From NCBI GenBank assembly GCA_013400975.1, contig WBMZ01012800.1, forward strand, positions 24,536-88,535: a DNA stretch of 64,000 nt. The letters run 5' to 3'. The translations under genes were made by a program, and so were the position numbers. The stretch comes from Atrichornis clamosus. Taxonomy: Eukaryota > Chordata > Aves > Passeriformes > Menuridae. The notes beneath the pieces are model-generated. The model had not been told where the DNA came from. It made no database searches and saw nothing but the letters and a program-made list of their open reading frames with translations. Shown piece after piece: positions 1 to 13,460 of the stretch (positions within the stretch are counted from its first letter, which is position 1; each line of letters begins with the position of its first letter).

Positions 1-2184
1 GGGGTGTCTTAGCCTTGAGAGTTTTTAATTTATAGCAGTAACTATCTTATTACTCACACTGCTGTTCTTTCCCACACTGTCAAACTGACTTTTTCTGATT
101 CACATGAAAAAACTTCTAGTTTATGTTTAGTGATTTGTTTGTTGCTAATATTTCAGTGAAGTGGATTCTGTTTGTTTCAGGTTTTTTTAATCGTTTAGGA
201 TGTTATTTTGATGCAATTTTTGGACTTAATTAATAACTGATGTAATTCTACTAGACAGACTACATTATAAATATGTCAAAAATTTGCACAAAGCACAGTA
301 AAATGATAGAATTGTTACTTTTAAGACTTCAAGAAGTAAAAATAAACTTGCCTTAGTGGTTTATGTCAAGGTAATGATTTTTGCCGTGACAATCCATAAA
401 TTCCTGGCTAAGGTGTTTGCATTTTATTACTTTATAGGAGGACAAGTTTACTTCTCGACTGGTAAGAGACCACTTGCCAGTTAATTTAATTCTGTTATTT
501 CATATGCACTATAGTCCTGTGGCTAAGAAACGTAAATGCTCAAATGGATTGTTTTCAGTCCTAAACACTTCCATACGTTTCTGTAACATTTTTAGATTCT
601 GTATGGCTTCATAGCTTTCCACATGACTAATGAAGATTTTAACAAGCAAAATGGAAAAGGGCCAACTCATAATTGTTAGTGCAGTGGCATAATCAGCCAT
701 ACATGGTTTGTTTGTTATCGCTCAGCAATAGAAGAATGTTTCAAAGAGAAAGCACGCGGAGATGATTAGAAAGTAGCACAGTGATGTGAGACTGTCCAAC
801 TACAGAAGCCGTCTAGATGGGTTATTAATTTACTTCAGGATATGCTTTCATTTTTCTTATCATGAGGGGCACTGATAATGTCAGATTTTAGTAGCCATTT
901 ACACTGAGTTGCTAAGAAGAAATACATGAAAGGGTTTTTTTCTTGGGTAAATGGATGTGTAGTAGAAGTGTAGTGAACGCTACACATTTACAAACTACCA
1001 AACTAATTAGAGCTTACTTAATGCAAATATGAAAAGAGGGACAATATCTGGCAGGAAGACAGTTATTTTTAAACAATAAAATGTTTATCAGATGTTTGTC
1101 AAAGATATAGATAAGTAGCTTCAGCATTTATATTGTAGCGATTACAAAGGCTACAAAATAAGCATTCTTTCTGGCCGTGTATCGATTGAAATGAAATGGA
1201 ATCGGAAGTAGCAGTGCAGTGTGATAAGTAATGGAGAGAAGACTCAATTGCATAATAGTTGTGGTTACTGCCTTTCAGTCTAATTTGCTGAATTTGTTGG
1301 AAGCAAGTTTTAAAGTAAAAATTGAAATAAAAAAGAAACAAAAAATGCTTGTTTAGTAAATAGAAAAAGGTAAATTTGTTGCTTATATGTGGAGAGACAG
1401 TGTATTAGTATCTGTTTTTCAAGAGTAAATGCCATTCAATCCTAAAATTTCCACTGAATTTACAGATTAATTTTGCTCACCATTTTACTCAGTTGGCTTG
1501 TAAGCTTTATGCTGTTTTCTTCCAGCTTCTGCTATGTGTTCTTTCATACCCTTAATACAATTATTTGAATCATCAGCTTCTTCTAAATATGCAGGCTACC
1601 AAAGCTGATGAATTGGTTGAGTTAGTTTTAAGCTGATTTTAATTAAAATGTGTCGATAGATTTTTTTTTTTAAATTCTTTAGTTTCTGCCTTATTTAGGG
1701 TTATATTAAGTCTATTGATTTTAAACTGAATCAATGTAAACCTTGTTCTAAATGTTCTTTCTGCTTGCTGACTGTTTTAGCTAAAAATAGTCTTAAATCA
1801 TGTGTTTTTCTTGAACAGTGAAAGTTTATACTTATATAGGCAAGCCTTCAGCTAGGTGTCCATTTTGCTTCTTTATTCCTTAGTTCTTCCTTCCTGAATA
1901 AAAAACAAAAGTCCGGAAACTAAGCAGTGTATTGGGGAAATGTCAACTAGTCGTAGCTAACTTCTTCACTTCTATTTTATTTTATTAGTTTCAGTGATTT
2001 TATTGGACAGGAAATGTATTTTAACCCAAAAGATATTTTTGGAGGCAAGATAAACATATGTTGTACAACATCATTTTTGATGGCATGTGCTGTACAGCTG
2101 CTGTAAAATGAAATTCAGTAGAGGAGAGAAATTTCAGGGGGATCTTACCCAAGTAAAATATAAATACTGAGACAGAGTGTGAAG
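1..2184. other. AT-rich unique sequence, no gene seen
   Basis: This stretch is AT-rich with many homopolymer T and A runs and stop codons in all frames. The few open frames are under 100 codons and show no domain or codon pattern that suggests coding. No repeat family, RNA gene or CpG cluster is recognised. It is consistent with intergenic or intronic vertebrate DNA. Confidence 0.6.
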
Positions 2185-2482
2185 AAAGTGGAGCCAGGTT
2201 CTTTTCAGATGTGCCTGGTGAAAGGGAAGAGGCAACAAGCACAAACTGAAACACAGGAGGCTCTGTCTGAACATCAGAAAACACTTTTCTGTGAGGTCCA
2301 AGCACTGGCATAGGTTGCCCGGGGAGGTTGTGGAGTCTCCATCCTCAGAGATATTCAAAAGCAGTCTGGACACAGTCCTGGAAAACTGGCTGCAGGTGGC
2401 CCTGCTTGAGCAGGGAAGTTGGACAAGGTGACCTCCAGAGGCCCCTTCCAACCTCAGTCCATTCTGGAATTCTGTGATAATT
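2185..2482 (+). mobile_element. CR1 LINE 3' fragment
   Basis: This is a 5'-truncated 3' end of a chicken-repeat-1 (CR1) non-LTR retrotransposon. The plus strand reads through the usual CR1 3' blocks in order: the segment near 2240 with ACAAACTGAAACACAGGAGG, the segment near 2312 with AGGTTGCCCGGGGAGGTTGT, the GGAGTCTCCATCCTC block, and the closing block with CCTTCCAACCTC followed by ATTCTGGAATTCTGTGAT. The last matches the degenerate short-repeat tail typical of CR1. No ORF2 remains, and open frames crossing it on either strand are not genes. Severe 5' truncation is normal for CR1. Divergence from the consensus I remember suggests an old copy. Confidence 0.9.
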
Positions 2483-5400
2483 GTAATGTAATTCGTATGT
2501 TTGTTTTGGTATGGGGTTTTTTTCTTGTTGAAAAGCATAAATATTCCAGCAGTTTTTTTAATTGGCAGGTCATTAAAAGAACCTAAGTTTCAGTTTCTGT
2601 ACTGGTTTCGGACTGAAACAATGAGGGTGAGATGCAGTTTAAAAATAGACAATGTGTGGTGGTTGGCTCACATTCTGTGAGTTTACCTTTATGTAATGTA
2701 TAAACACGTTCATTGCAAATTTTGTTTTGTTGTACCTTAATAAACCAAATTCGGTGTTTCTTGTTAGAGCAGAATGTGGCTTGTATTTGCAGATAACTGC
2801 TTGAAACTAAGGTTGAACGTCGAGAAGCCATGGAGGGATGTGAACAACTTCTGCCCTTTCTGAAATGACTTAATTTTTGGCCTGACATTTAAATTCACTA
2901 ATTAAATCTTTGATTGAAAATTTTACAGAACTACTTCATTTGAGCAGCATGGAACTATTTTTATCACCTGGATTGCACTGTTTTATATTTAGACTTCTAA
3001 TAAATGGAATTGGCTGACTGTTGTCTTTTAATAACAGTGAAGTTTAATTCTGTTAAGTGCTTCCACTTACTTGTTTTACTGAAGTGTATATATACAGTCA
3101 GGAAGAACTCTTCTTTATACTGAACAATTTTTTTATGTTACACACTTGAAAGTTACTGAACTCCTTTGCATTTATTGCATTTCCTTTTGAATAAAAACTA
3201 AGAGCCAGCGAGCTCCTTAAGGCTTTCTAAATAGATGCAATTGAAATCCCTCCTAAACATGTAACCTGTTTCACATACTCAGACACATGTAACCCCAAAT
3301 ACAGGAAGAGGTCGATCAATAGCTAACCTCAGAGACATCCTGCAGGACTGCCAACCCCCTGCTACTAGCAGCGGTGTGACTCTTGGCCTGGATGAAGAAG
3401 TATTCCTGTCTGCACTAGTACTCTCTCCCTGGTGTGCCAAAATGGTAGTAAGTAGTTTAAATAACCCCCACACTTATTACTCAAAATACTTTTTTTATAT
3501 CAGAGCAGTAAACATTCTGTCCTTTAATTTGCTTCTAAAAGCAGTGGCTAAATAGATCAGCAAAAAAAGGAGTAAATTATATGCTTAAACTTCAATTGCC
3601 TTACAGTGGTATGCAGGCCTCAAAAAAAGGCCTTGCTGATGACACACTGAGCACCACGTAGGTTAGATGAAGAACTAGCATTGAATACGCTAATAAAAAG
3701 TCTGGACCAAAAGTATTGGCACTTTGCAGTCATGTCACATGCCACTGTACTGAGTTTCAGAAGATTATTCTTAAGAGGCAGGAGTGGCATTCTTGAGATG
3801 GAAAATAGAAGCATCTTTCACCACAGAAGAAATGATCTGAGGGATGTGTTGGCTAAAAGGTTGAGAGACGTTAATTCAGCATACAGACTACATTAAAAAA
3901 TATTTATGTGATTATTTTTTTGCTTGACAAACAGTCTGAAAGTCTGTCAAATGAGTGCATGTGGATTAATACGATATACACATAATTTGGTGTTGAAATT
4001 TCTTTGAAAGTTTACAAAGTTTAAGAATAAGGTTTAAAATTTATGAACTTGTATTTTTTTAAACAATGTTTCTTCTGTTTCAGAACCTTTTCTTTAAAAA
4101 ATACCAAAACCTAACCTCAAATCTCAGAGACCCCTTGAAGGTGCACGCATTAAGCCGAAGTACATTGATCAGTCTGGAATGCAGTTTTTCCATCATTTCA
4201 GTGGGTTTTGCTTTTTCTTCCGTCAATTTGACCAAATAGATTAAGAAAAATCCGTTGTTTTTTGCAGTCCTTTAACTTCATAAACCATTTGAATTTCATT
4301 GCTGGACAATTTGGTCCATTCTTGTTACTGCAAATCTTTGGTTCTTGGAAATTGAAGCCTTAACAGTTAATACTTCTGACTTGCACTTGATTAGCTTGCT
4401 CCAGTAATCTTATTATTAAAGTTGAAATTTTATTATTTAATTACAGCTTAATGAGAGCAGGCAGAGTAACTTCAACATTGTTTTAGATAAGGGTAGCAGT
4501 AGGAGAGGATGTCCTGTTGCTCATGTTCAAAGTATTGTTTAAAAGAGATACTTTCCTTCCTAAAGAGCCACATGATTCCTCATGTAAGAAATAAAGATTG
4601 CTGAAAAAGCTTTTGAAAATAGCTTTAAAACTGCCATCCAATTTGAAGTAACCAATCCAGAGGATAAATTTAACATGAGCACGTTTGCTGCCAGTTTGTT
4701 CTTGTATAAACATTCATGTTGTAAATAGTCATATGTTTATGCAAAAACTTTATTTAGGCCTTGTGGTTAGTGAACCTGTTCATCATTAAAAATGGTAGTA
4801 ATAGAGCACAAGACATAGTAGTGGCTTTTTCATACCACAGAAACTAAAAGAAACTATATTAACCAAGTAATCTGGATAAATGTTGAAATTAGGGAGAAAA
4901 TTGAGTGTATTCATGGGGGCTTTACTGGGTTCTGTGTAAGTGGCACGAATTTTTATCTAGATCAACCACTGAATTTGGTTGTATTTGGTCTGTAGATTGT
5001 CTGCAGCAGAATGTGGGAAAAGTACTTCTTGTAATGGTAATTACCTAAAAAACAATAGCATTAAGACAAAAAATATTTTGAGTGCTTGAAGCTGAGGGCA
5101 TCTTTCTAACTCTGATAGCTTCTGTTCTTTCTTCCTAAGTATTTGGAAAACAAGCTGTTTAATATTTTTGGTAACAAGATACCCGTCCCTTGTGGTGTTT
5201 CCTGGTTTGTGCTAGACACTTCAGTTACCTTCCTTAGTTTGTTTGTGTTCTTCCACTTCCTGTTACAAAGGGGAGATGAGACCTCTGGACTGGTCACTTA
5301 GGTTTATATGGATAAAATGAACAACTCCAAAATGCATTTTTGGACTGTTGTTAATATTACTTACTTCTTAGAACAACTTGGCAGGGCTTTGGACATCATG

Positions 5401-6809
5401 CACCAATATTCTCCTGAACGAATTCTGAGCATGCCTTGGCAGAAGGGAGACTGAAAGACAATCCCATCCAACAGTTGTATACTTTGAAGGGTAAGGAAGT
5501 GTGGACACAGGGTGTTCTGAGCCAGCTGGCCTTAGTGCCAACAGACAGTTCTGGCATGTTTAATTTACTGCTGTAGGTACAGTCTTTGTCTTATACACCA
5601 TCCCAAACAGAAACTGTGCAAATCTGGGCACCTTTCCATGCTGAGGGCATATATACGAGGGGTTATATATCATTTGTCTATTAGATTACTTCCAGGTTTC
5701 CCCACTTACTGCTGGGTGCTGCTGAAAGAGTAACTTTCATAGCTGTGACTGGGCTGTAGTTACTCAGAGCAAGGGCCACCAGGTTGTGCTGGGAAATACC
5801 TCAGTGGGCCATGGTTTTGCATAACTGTCTAGACAGGATGTTTTGGGAATGTAACTCACTCTTCCGAGTGTAATAGTGTGTTAGTATTTTGGAATTTCTG
5901 CACAGCAATTATATAGTTATTCACATCTCTTAAAACATGAACTTAATAACACTGAAGTTAAAAGATGATAGAAATTTCATGAGAATCATGCGTGAATTAA
6001 AAAGGACCCCATGTGCTGAAAGGGAACAAGGCAGCTGCGTGCCTTGCTTGTACCAAGAGATCAGAAGTTTGGTGTATGAATCCAGCTTGCTGCCAAGGTA
6101 TACCACCTGTACCCAATTTCATTTTTTGGGGCTTTTGGCTTTGATGATCATCACTGTTGCTGGCCTCGCAATGTGGAAACACCATTCCAAGGCTGTTGTT
6201 TTAGGTATGCCTCTGCAAGCTTTTCAGATTATGACAAAATAACGGGGGAGGGGAAGAAAAAAAAGAAAAAGGTAGTATTGGTATCACATGTTGGGGTTTT
6301 GTTGGCCAGATATACAAGATTTCACTTTGCAGTGGCAGAAAATGATGCTTTTGCAAATTTAACTTCTCAGATATAAAATGTCTGAGAAGAGCTTCCAACC
6401 CTCTCCCAAACCAGAATGGTTGTTAACCTGGTCAAAAGTTACCAAAATGCACACTCTTAATTCTTTAAATGGCTGCTTGGTGACTTTTTATATGGGAGTA
6501 TAATTGATGGTGTCAGTTTTAATAAATAATTCAGTAGTTCTTTCTCTTTGATTGTATAGCAGGATTTGTGGATAATAGGAGTCTGAGGACTAAGTGTGAC
6601 TGATGAGAATGGATGGCACACTGCTATCAATCTTGTCACTTGTTACCACATGTAAAAATTGAGTTTGAGCTATTGACCATCCCATGGCATATTTGTCCTC
6701 TCATTCTGTGTGGGTCAAAAACATGCTCAGGAGGCAATTATTAAACTTTGTGTCCCTGAAATAACCAGTGCTATCTACATAGCTTCAGTGTTAGTGTTAC
6801 CGATTTTTA
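2483..6809. other. AT-rich unique sequence, no gene seen
   Basis: This is mostly AT-rich sequence without a recognised repeat. A plus-strand open frame of 101 codons at 5937-6242 has a hydrophobic run around FHFLGLLALMIITVAGLAMW, but no known family, no CpG-rich promoter and no supporting context, so I treat it as chance. A purine run with poly-A lies near 6244-6270. Confidence 0.55.
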
Positions 6810-6831
6810 AAATTAATTAATTAATTAATTT
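6810..6831. repeat. (AATT)n tetranucleotide repeat
   Basis: Five uninterrupted AATT units form a short self-complementary microsatellite in AT-rich surroundings. No function is inferred. It is long enough to be polymorphic. Confidence 0.85.
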
Positions 6832-8257
6832 ACTACATGGAGAGTGTGAGACTCTCCTATTTCTTAATTTCATTGAGCTTAATTTTCTTGTAGTTTAGCT
6901 TTAAAAGAAATTTACACTTGTGTTTTCCATTGCAAAGGCAAACTAACCATTTCACATGGTGAGAAAGGGCTTATTTGACTCTGATAATTATGATGAATGC
7001 TTTGTAGTAAAAAGCCATGGTCAATAAATTAAGGTATTACAATAACATTTATTCTTCTCTGTGTGTTTGCTTGACATAAGGACAACTATCTTTGCCTGAT
7101 TCTAGCTAACTGCGTGTTTTGGCTTTTTTTCTTTCTCTCTTTTTTGCCTCTGTTGTAGTTCATGATGCATCATCTTGGAGTCTTTTCCACTCTCTTGTCA
7201 TCGTCAGTCTTAATAAGAATTCTGATGGATTGTGCTTGATTCCTAACATACCTTTCTGTATGGTGATGTCCAGTAATCTAAATATTGTTGGATGTTTCCT
7301 TATTTAGGTGTGTATAGGGAGAGCAATAGACCGTTTCTATCCACTGTGTTTTTTACGTGTTTTTTCTTGGATATTTTTGTTTATCACGTTTGTTTCAGGG
7401 TCCACCAAGCCCTTGAATATGGTTGAAGCAAGGTAAATATTACCTCTGCTTACCCTAACCTAAAACAGATCAGTCAATGATAATATAATGTAATTGCAAG
7501 TCAAACAAACTTTTTCTTCTTTGAGAGAGAATACATTATTACTACTTTTGGGAACCAATTTGATCAGGGACCATAGTAGAAGCTTAGCATTCTTCTAGAT
7601 TTTTTTTCCCATAAAATAAAAGAGAAACTCTGCATGAACACATGGAGTGGTAAGCTTGGCTTCTTCCACATCCCAGAAGATTGCACATGGATTGGTTTCC
7701 CCCTTGCTTCCTCCCCGGTGACTCCTGTTGTGGTATCAGCTCTCTTCAGTCCAGAAGTTCTCCCTCTCAAAATAAGTTTGAGCTCTTCCCTACACCAGTG
7801 TCTTCACTGTGCTCTCTTGCCAGTAGCCCAGGAAATAGTGCTGGGAACTCTCTGGAGCATACAGATCTGTACTTTGAGCCTGAAGCTTCAGCCTAACTCG
7901 TAAATCTTGCTTCTTCATCTCTCCCAGCTCTCCGTTCATTGTCAATACTCTTAGGGCCTGTAGGCATTAGTTCCCCTCAGATGCTCTCTGGGATATCACA
8001 CAGATGCCAAGTCAGGTCTGCGGCTTTGGTGCTTTGAAGTCTGGGCATCATATGGTCTTCCCTGGTGTAACAAAACTACCTGTATGTTTGATATTAACCC
8101 CCTGTCCACTTTCCTTTCCACTCTGGGACATTTTTGTCTGCTGAGCATCTCTCGAGCATCAGTAATAGGGAATAATATAATAAATGTCAGTCGCTCTCTG
8201 CTGTTCCTCATGTTGATATATGTCTCTACTTCGGTGTGTTTATTTTGGGGGTGATTT
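6832..8257. other. Unique sequence with a moderately GC-richer patch, no gene seen
   Basis: From about 7660 to 8150 the sequence is less AT-rich than its flanks and carries overlapping open frames of up to 89 codons on the plus strand. I recognise neither a protein family nor a repeat. The rest is AT-rich background. Confidence 0.5.
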
Positions 8258-8360
8258 GATTTTCTTTCTTGTTTTTCTTTTTTCTTTGTTTGGTTTATAG
8301 GAATTTTTTGGGGTTTTTTTGTTTTGTGGTTGGTTTTGGTTTGGGTTTTTTTTTTCCCTT
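8258..8360. repeat. T/G-rich low-complexity tract
   Basis: The plus strand is an almost pure T and G run, with T stretches of 6-10 broken by short G groups. The minus strand is A/C-rich. It creates a spurious lysine/threonine/glutamine-rich open frame of 147 codons on the minus strand (7996-8439), which should not be annotated as a gene. Confidence 0.85.
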
Positions 8361-11300
8361 TTGGCCAAACTATTTTCAAAGGAGAGTGTTTATCCCTGAC
8401 ATCTATAACCTGCCTGTAGCAGGTGCATGCATGCTGCACATGTTACTCATCATACAGTAAGAGAAATTTTCAATTGCCAAGTTGGTCTTAAATGATTGTA
8501 TAAGGTCATAGCATGCTCCAAAAATTATTCCTGTCCATAGCTTTAAACTTGTGCCTGTGTGTGTTTCAGTGGAGGCCAGAAGGTTAGTGCACAGCCAGTG
8601 CATACCTTTTTGTAGTCTGAATGAATTGATGGCTTGATTACCTCCCTTCACCATGGGGGATACAGAGTACTGGGGCATATTGCAAAACCCCTGTTAAAGC
8701 CAAAACAAGCTTGCTTTTGGGATTAGGGTTTGGATTTTATTAAAGAGAAATCTGTGGAGTTGAACTTGACCTTTTGGTGTGGAACAATATGGGAAGGTAT
8801 TTTGGTAGACTGTTGAAGATCTGTTAAAATAATTCAGAACACTAGGTCAGATTAATAGATAATATTATTAAATTGATGGCTACATGAAACTTTTTCAACT
8901 GAAATGAAATGCCAAGCAAGTGCTGTTTGCATCAGTGGATAAGGAACTGTGCCCTGTTTAAACCCCCCCTCTCCACCTGTCTGTGCTCATTCAGCTTTGT
9001 CTACAATCCCAATATACAATTTATAGCCTCTCCAGACTGAGTATCAATAAAGGATGAATATATTGGATAGATATAGTCATTATACATTTAAAACAAATTC
9101 ATTTCTAATATGACTGTCTGTAGGCTAGAAGCCTTTCATCAGGTATAGACCTCAATACTGTATTATTTTACTTGATGTATTGTTTCATTCACAAAACAGC
9201 ATTTGTAATATTTGCAGACATCGTAACATAATATTGGGTTTCTAGAAATAGCTAAATAGCAAATAAGATTATGATTTTGTATGTCAGTCATACGTACTCT
9301 GTACCATTCTCTGGAAGGATAATGGAGTACTGCTATGTGGCTTAAACTGGCTTAGCTTCTGAACTCTATTTTAAACCTTCATAGCAGTAAGCTTGTATGC
9401 TGTAATATATGCTCATTTCTGTAATGCTAAGCCTACATTTATTAAAGCTACAGCTTCCAATAAATACCCAAATTTGTGAAAGCATCTCCTATAATTACTT
9501 CTTCTTCTTCTTTCCTTTATGATGAGCAGAAATATTATTTTTATGTTATTTTCATGTACTTTTTAAATTTAGTTTTCAATGGCAAAAAATTATACAATCA
9601 CAGTGTTGTTTCCAAAGTTTTCAGAGAGGAAGCTCAGTGGCTAATTTCAACCAGTTTGACAGGAAAGTAGGAGTCTAAAAAATGCTAAATTCCTACAATA
9701 AGCCTACACACCATATGGCCCAGAGCCCACTTGTAATCCTTGCAGCTATTCCTTTCGTGTGCCAGTGGCCAGGGGGCAACATGTTCCCTTTCATCACGTA
9801 TTCAACAGATCGTCTGGAAAACAAGAGCGCCAATTTCTTCCAAGAGTTTCTCTAGTGAATAAGCTCATAAGCAACACAAAGGGTCAAAATACACTTCTCG
9901 ACTTCCTTTGAATAGGCAGAAGTTCCTATTTAGGGATATGTTCAATATTAAGAGGAAACTGAGTTTGGAAAGTACCTCCGATATTAAGGGATCTGCTATT
10001 TTGGAAAGAGCTAGAGCAGACAATTTTCGCGGTACTTTCTGTCTCTTGCTCTGTGCCTCAGGCTGCCAAATACCGGGTGCTGTGGGAGGACAGTGAGCTG
10101 ACTGGCGTTGTTTTGGTGATACGAAGTTCGTCTTTGAACTTCAGCGTTCGGAGATATGACAGTGCTGTTGTTATGCAGGCAATAATTTTAACGAAAGGTG
10201 TGATTTTGTGAGGGGCTGTAGTCTCTGGGCTGGTTTCTGGTAAAGCAGTTGACAGTCAGCAAAGTGCCTGACTCAGGCAGATTTATTTGGTCAACAAGGA
10301 TGGGAAGATATTAATTCCTGCAGAACTGTGATCACTCTGTAAGTTCTTTATTTTTTTGACAGGACGACAATGCAGTGTCTTTCTGGATCACAGGTAAATG
10401 ACACACCTATTAGTATGCTGTAGCCAAGGAGATAAAAGTGCCCTCTGTCACAATTTTCATACTGTCCGAAAAGCTTGACGGGAATTACTAGTATACTTCC
10501 CCTGTGTTGGAGCAGATGTGCAAACCTACAGTTGTTGGTAATTTAGCTGTCAGGTATGTTGAATTGATACTCACCTTGCAAGTGATACAGCTGTGTAACT
10601 TCAGCATAGACCACATTTAAAGGTAGAACAGAGAATCAAAACAGAATTTTATTATGGTGTAGTGGTTAGTGCATTCTGGAGAAGGAAGAAGAGACAGCAA
10701 GGTGCTTATTATTATTAGTAAGAAAATTGGAATTTGAGATTATGCTTTCTATTTAGTCTCTCTGTTGTGAGTGGGACAGTTTTTCTGGTTTTAAACTTAG
10801 GAGTTCCTCAATTCCAGTGTTCTGTTCTTACTTTTGGTCTGTATAGAGGTGTGAATTTTTATTGTCTTGCTCACATGACGTGCTTTTAGGTAAGTGTTGT
10901 TGTGATGTGCAGCTTAGCCATGGAGTTTGCCTGTCAGTCCTGTCTGCTGCTTCTTTCTTCTCAGTACTGTACCCTACCGTCAGTGGCCAGATTTCAGCCA
11001 AGGTTGACAGAAGGAGAGAGGTTTGAGACATTGAATTCATATGAAGTTACTGAAAATCAGATGACTAATAAAGAATATTCTTTTGCCCTGTGGGAATATT
11101 AATATGCAAATACAACCCTTATTAGACATTAGAGAATCCCCATGGGAACTCAGCCCTGAGGCACAAAACCATAATAAACTGTTGCTTACTGACATTGTCT
11201 TTTTGTTTCTTATTTTTACCAGTTGATCTCCAGTTTGGGGAAAGAGAAAAATAGGATTCACTGTAAAACTAAAAAACTGCTTCATTTCTGTTTCTTTTAA

Positions 11301-13263
11301 AGTTGTAGCAAGTTTTGAAAATGTTGCTGTTGTTTAAAGAACTAACTTTGGCTAAATCTTCCTTTTCTTTTAAAAGACAATATGATACAGATTAGATGTT
11401 CTTGATTGAACATAAGTTGCAGTCTGAAAAACCTTACGCTTTAGCCTTTCTCTGACAGTTGTAACTGGAAATACCTGTTGCATCTCACTTCTTGAGCTAG
11501 AATTAATCCATCAGTTAAGCAGCATTTTGGTTTCTTGCTCTTTAATTCTTAAATGGAGAAAAACCAAATACTTCTATTAAAGTGCAGCTGAATATTAGGA
11601 AACAAACATGGGACACAAAAACCTTGTAAAAGAAAAAGTAGTGGAAAAACAAATATGCTGCTAAATTCTGTTTTTGTGATTTGCAGTTATGGGAAATGCT
11701 GTTATTTATAAACCTATGGAAATTGTCTGTAGGTAGAATTGGGGTCAGCCTTCAACTTCTCTTGGATTGTAAGCCGCTACAAGAGTTCCTTTTCCACCAG
11801 TCCTAGCAGAGGAGTTTGTCTCAACCTATCTTTTAAGGTAGCTAGAGTTACCGACCCTTAGAGTTGCAGCTTGTGTTTCACTGGCCACCCTTCTTCTGCC
11901 CTTGGTTTCCCCGGGCCCCCCTGTGCGTTGTGTGTTGTTCTGAAACACCACGGGGTGTTCTGTCCTCTGCAGTGTTTCACGTGCTTTGCGAAGGGTCTGT
12001 GCTGGATCAGGTGTTACGCTTTCATCTCTTGAGGAGCTGATTAGCTTTAGAGCTAATGATAGATGGTTTTGCTGATAGTGCTGAAATCCAAAGACTTAAT
12101 GCAGCTCAATGTAAATAGATATTACTTTGCTTTTTAATATAATGTAAACAGAAAAGAAGCAGCTCTCTTTGAAACGCAAATGATTTGAGCATTAGGGTGT
12201 ATTAGTGTAATGATAGCACTGAAGTAATATCTGCTGACTTCAGAGTAGGTCAAGTAGTATGTAGCGTTTGGAAGACCTGTGTTTTTTGTGCATGAATATG
12301 GCTCGAACTGAAACAGCAGCTTCTGTAAAATGAATTTTTTCTAAAACAAAAAGACTGACTTACAGGGAAATATATTTGCATGGGTCAGAATGATGTAAAG
12401 TGTGCTTAAGCTGCACTTAGTTGCCCTAAAATTTTCAGGTTTTTGTTTATTCCCCAAACCCTTGAAATAAATGAAAGTGTCTTGTATAAAATAGCTGTAT
12501 TTTAGCAGGAATTAACATACAAATGCTTGAGACTGAAAGTTTATAATGCCTTTTGTCCTTTTTATGCTTATCTGTTTTAAGTAGCTTCAGTGCTCTGTGA
12601 AGACAAAGGCACTGGTGTACATGCCACTGATAATAGACAGTGTGACCGTATCATGTATGCTTCCTTAATAATGTCTGACATTATCAGATTGATTAACTCA
12701 GCAGGGGGCTTTAATCAGATTTAACTACTGTTGGCAGCTGTACACTGGCAGAATAGTAATACATCAGGGAGTGATATTGAACTTCTTTTATAAGCTGTAT
12801 TAATCTTGAAACTAAAAAATGTACCATAAAAATTATCATTATTTCTAGTGCTAATGCAAAGAGGAGTGAAACCTGCACACTGCTCATATAATTTTAGATC
12901 TCTTCTGGATTGTGCTTTCCCAAATTTTTTATTTTCTCCAGTGTCAAGTACTGATGATCTTCAGATTCTCCTGTGGTAGTAAATGGAAGTATATCTTAAA
13001 TATAGATGTTTCTTTCAGAATTCAAAGACAAATAAATCATTTGGGACTCAAAGACTTAAGCAGAAAAAGTAAGGAAAATATTTTGTGACTACAGATTTAA
13101 GCACGTGTGAATGTGACACAGTAATGATAGTTGGGTTTTCTGCTTTGTCCTTTTCAAGTCAAATTCCGTATTATAACACATTGCTTTAGTTTCATTTGAT
13201 GCAGAATACTCACAGTATTAATAAATAAAATGCAGACTTCAAAGATGTTAATGTAACGTTCAT
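8361..13263. other. AT-rich unique sequence, no gene seen
   Basis: Nearly 5 kb hold no recognised repeat or gene. A (CTT)5 run sits at 9498-9512. Scattered CpGs occur at about 9.8-10.2 kb and 11.9-12.0 kb but are too sparse for a CpG island. A small palindrome with 8-bp arms and a 1-nt centre lies at 12668-12684. Open frames are short and unrecognised. Confidence 0.55.
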
Positions 13264-13460
13264 TCATAGATCAATAGGTCAGAAGGGACAACTGTGATCA
13301 CCAAGCGTGACCTTCTGCCTATCGCATGGCATTAAGATTTTCTGAGTTCATTCTCGTTTGAACTAAAGCATGTCTTCTTGAAAAGACTGACTTCTGGTTG
13401 AAACAATTAATGAAGGGGACAAGCACAGTCCTTGACTATTTGTCTCAGTTATCCTTCAGG
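13264..13460 (-). mobile_element. Ancient CR1-type LINE 3' end (amniote-wide type)
   Basis: The plus strand begins TCATAGATCAATAGGTCAGA and continues AGGGACAACTGTGATCACC and GTGACCTTCTGCCT. This is the reverse complement of a CR1-clade 3' end that I know as old copies in turtles, crocodilians and birds. It differs from the young bird CR1 tails elsewhere in the window, which read AGTCCAACTCC at the matching place. The following part (GAACTAAAGCATGTCTTCTT, then a decayed GTTGAAACAATTAATGA) also follows that older consensus, with many substitutions. The left end is sharp and the right end fades into background. The assignment rests on remembered consensus sequence, not an alignment. Confidence 0.65.

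Noticed and set aside
7440..7460. TACCCTAACCTAA, possible interstitial telomere repeat
   Set aside because: Fewer than two full telomeric units; too short to mean anything.
7996..8439. Minus-strand 147-codon open frame, the longest ATG-started frame in the window
   Set aside because: Its middle is the translated complement of a T/G-rich low-complexity tract, giving K/T/Q/N-rich protein. It has no domain and no supporting context.
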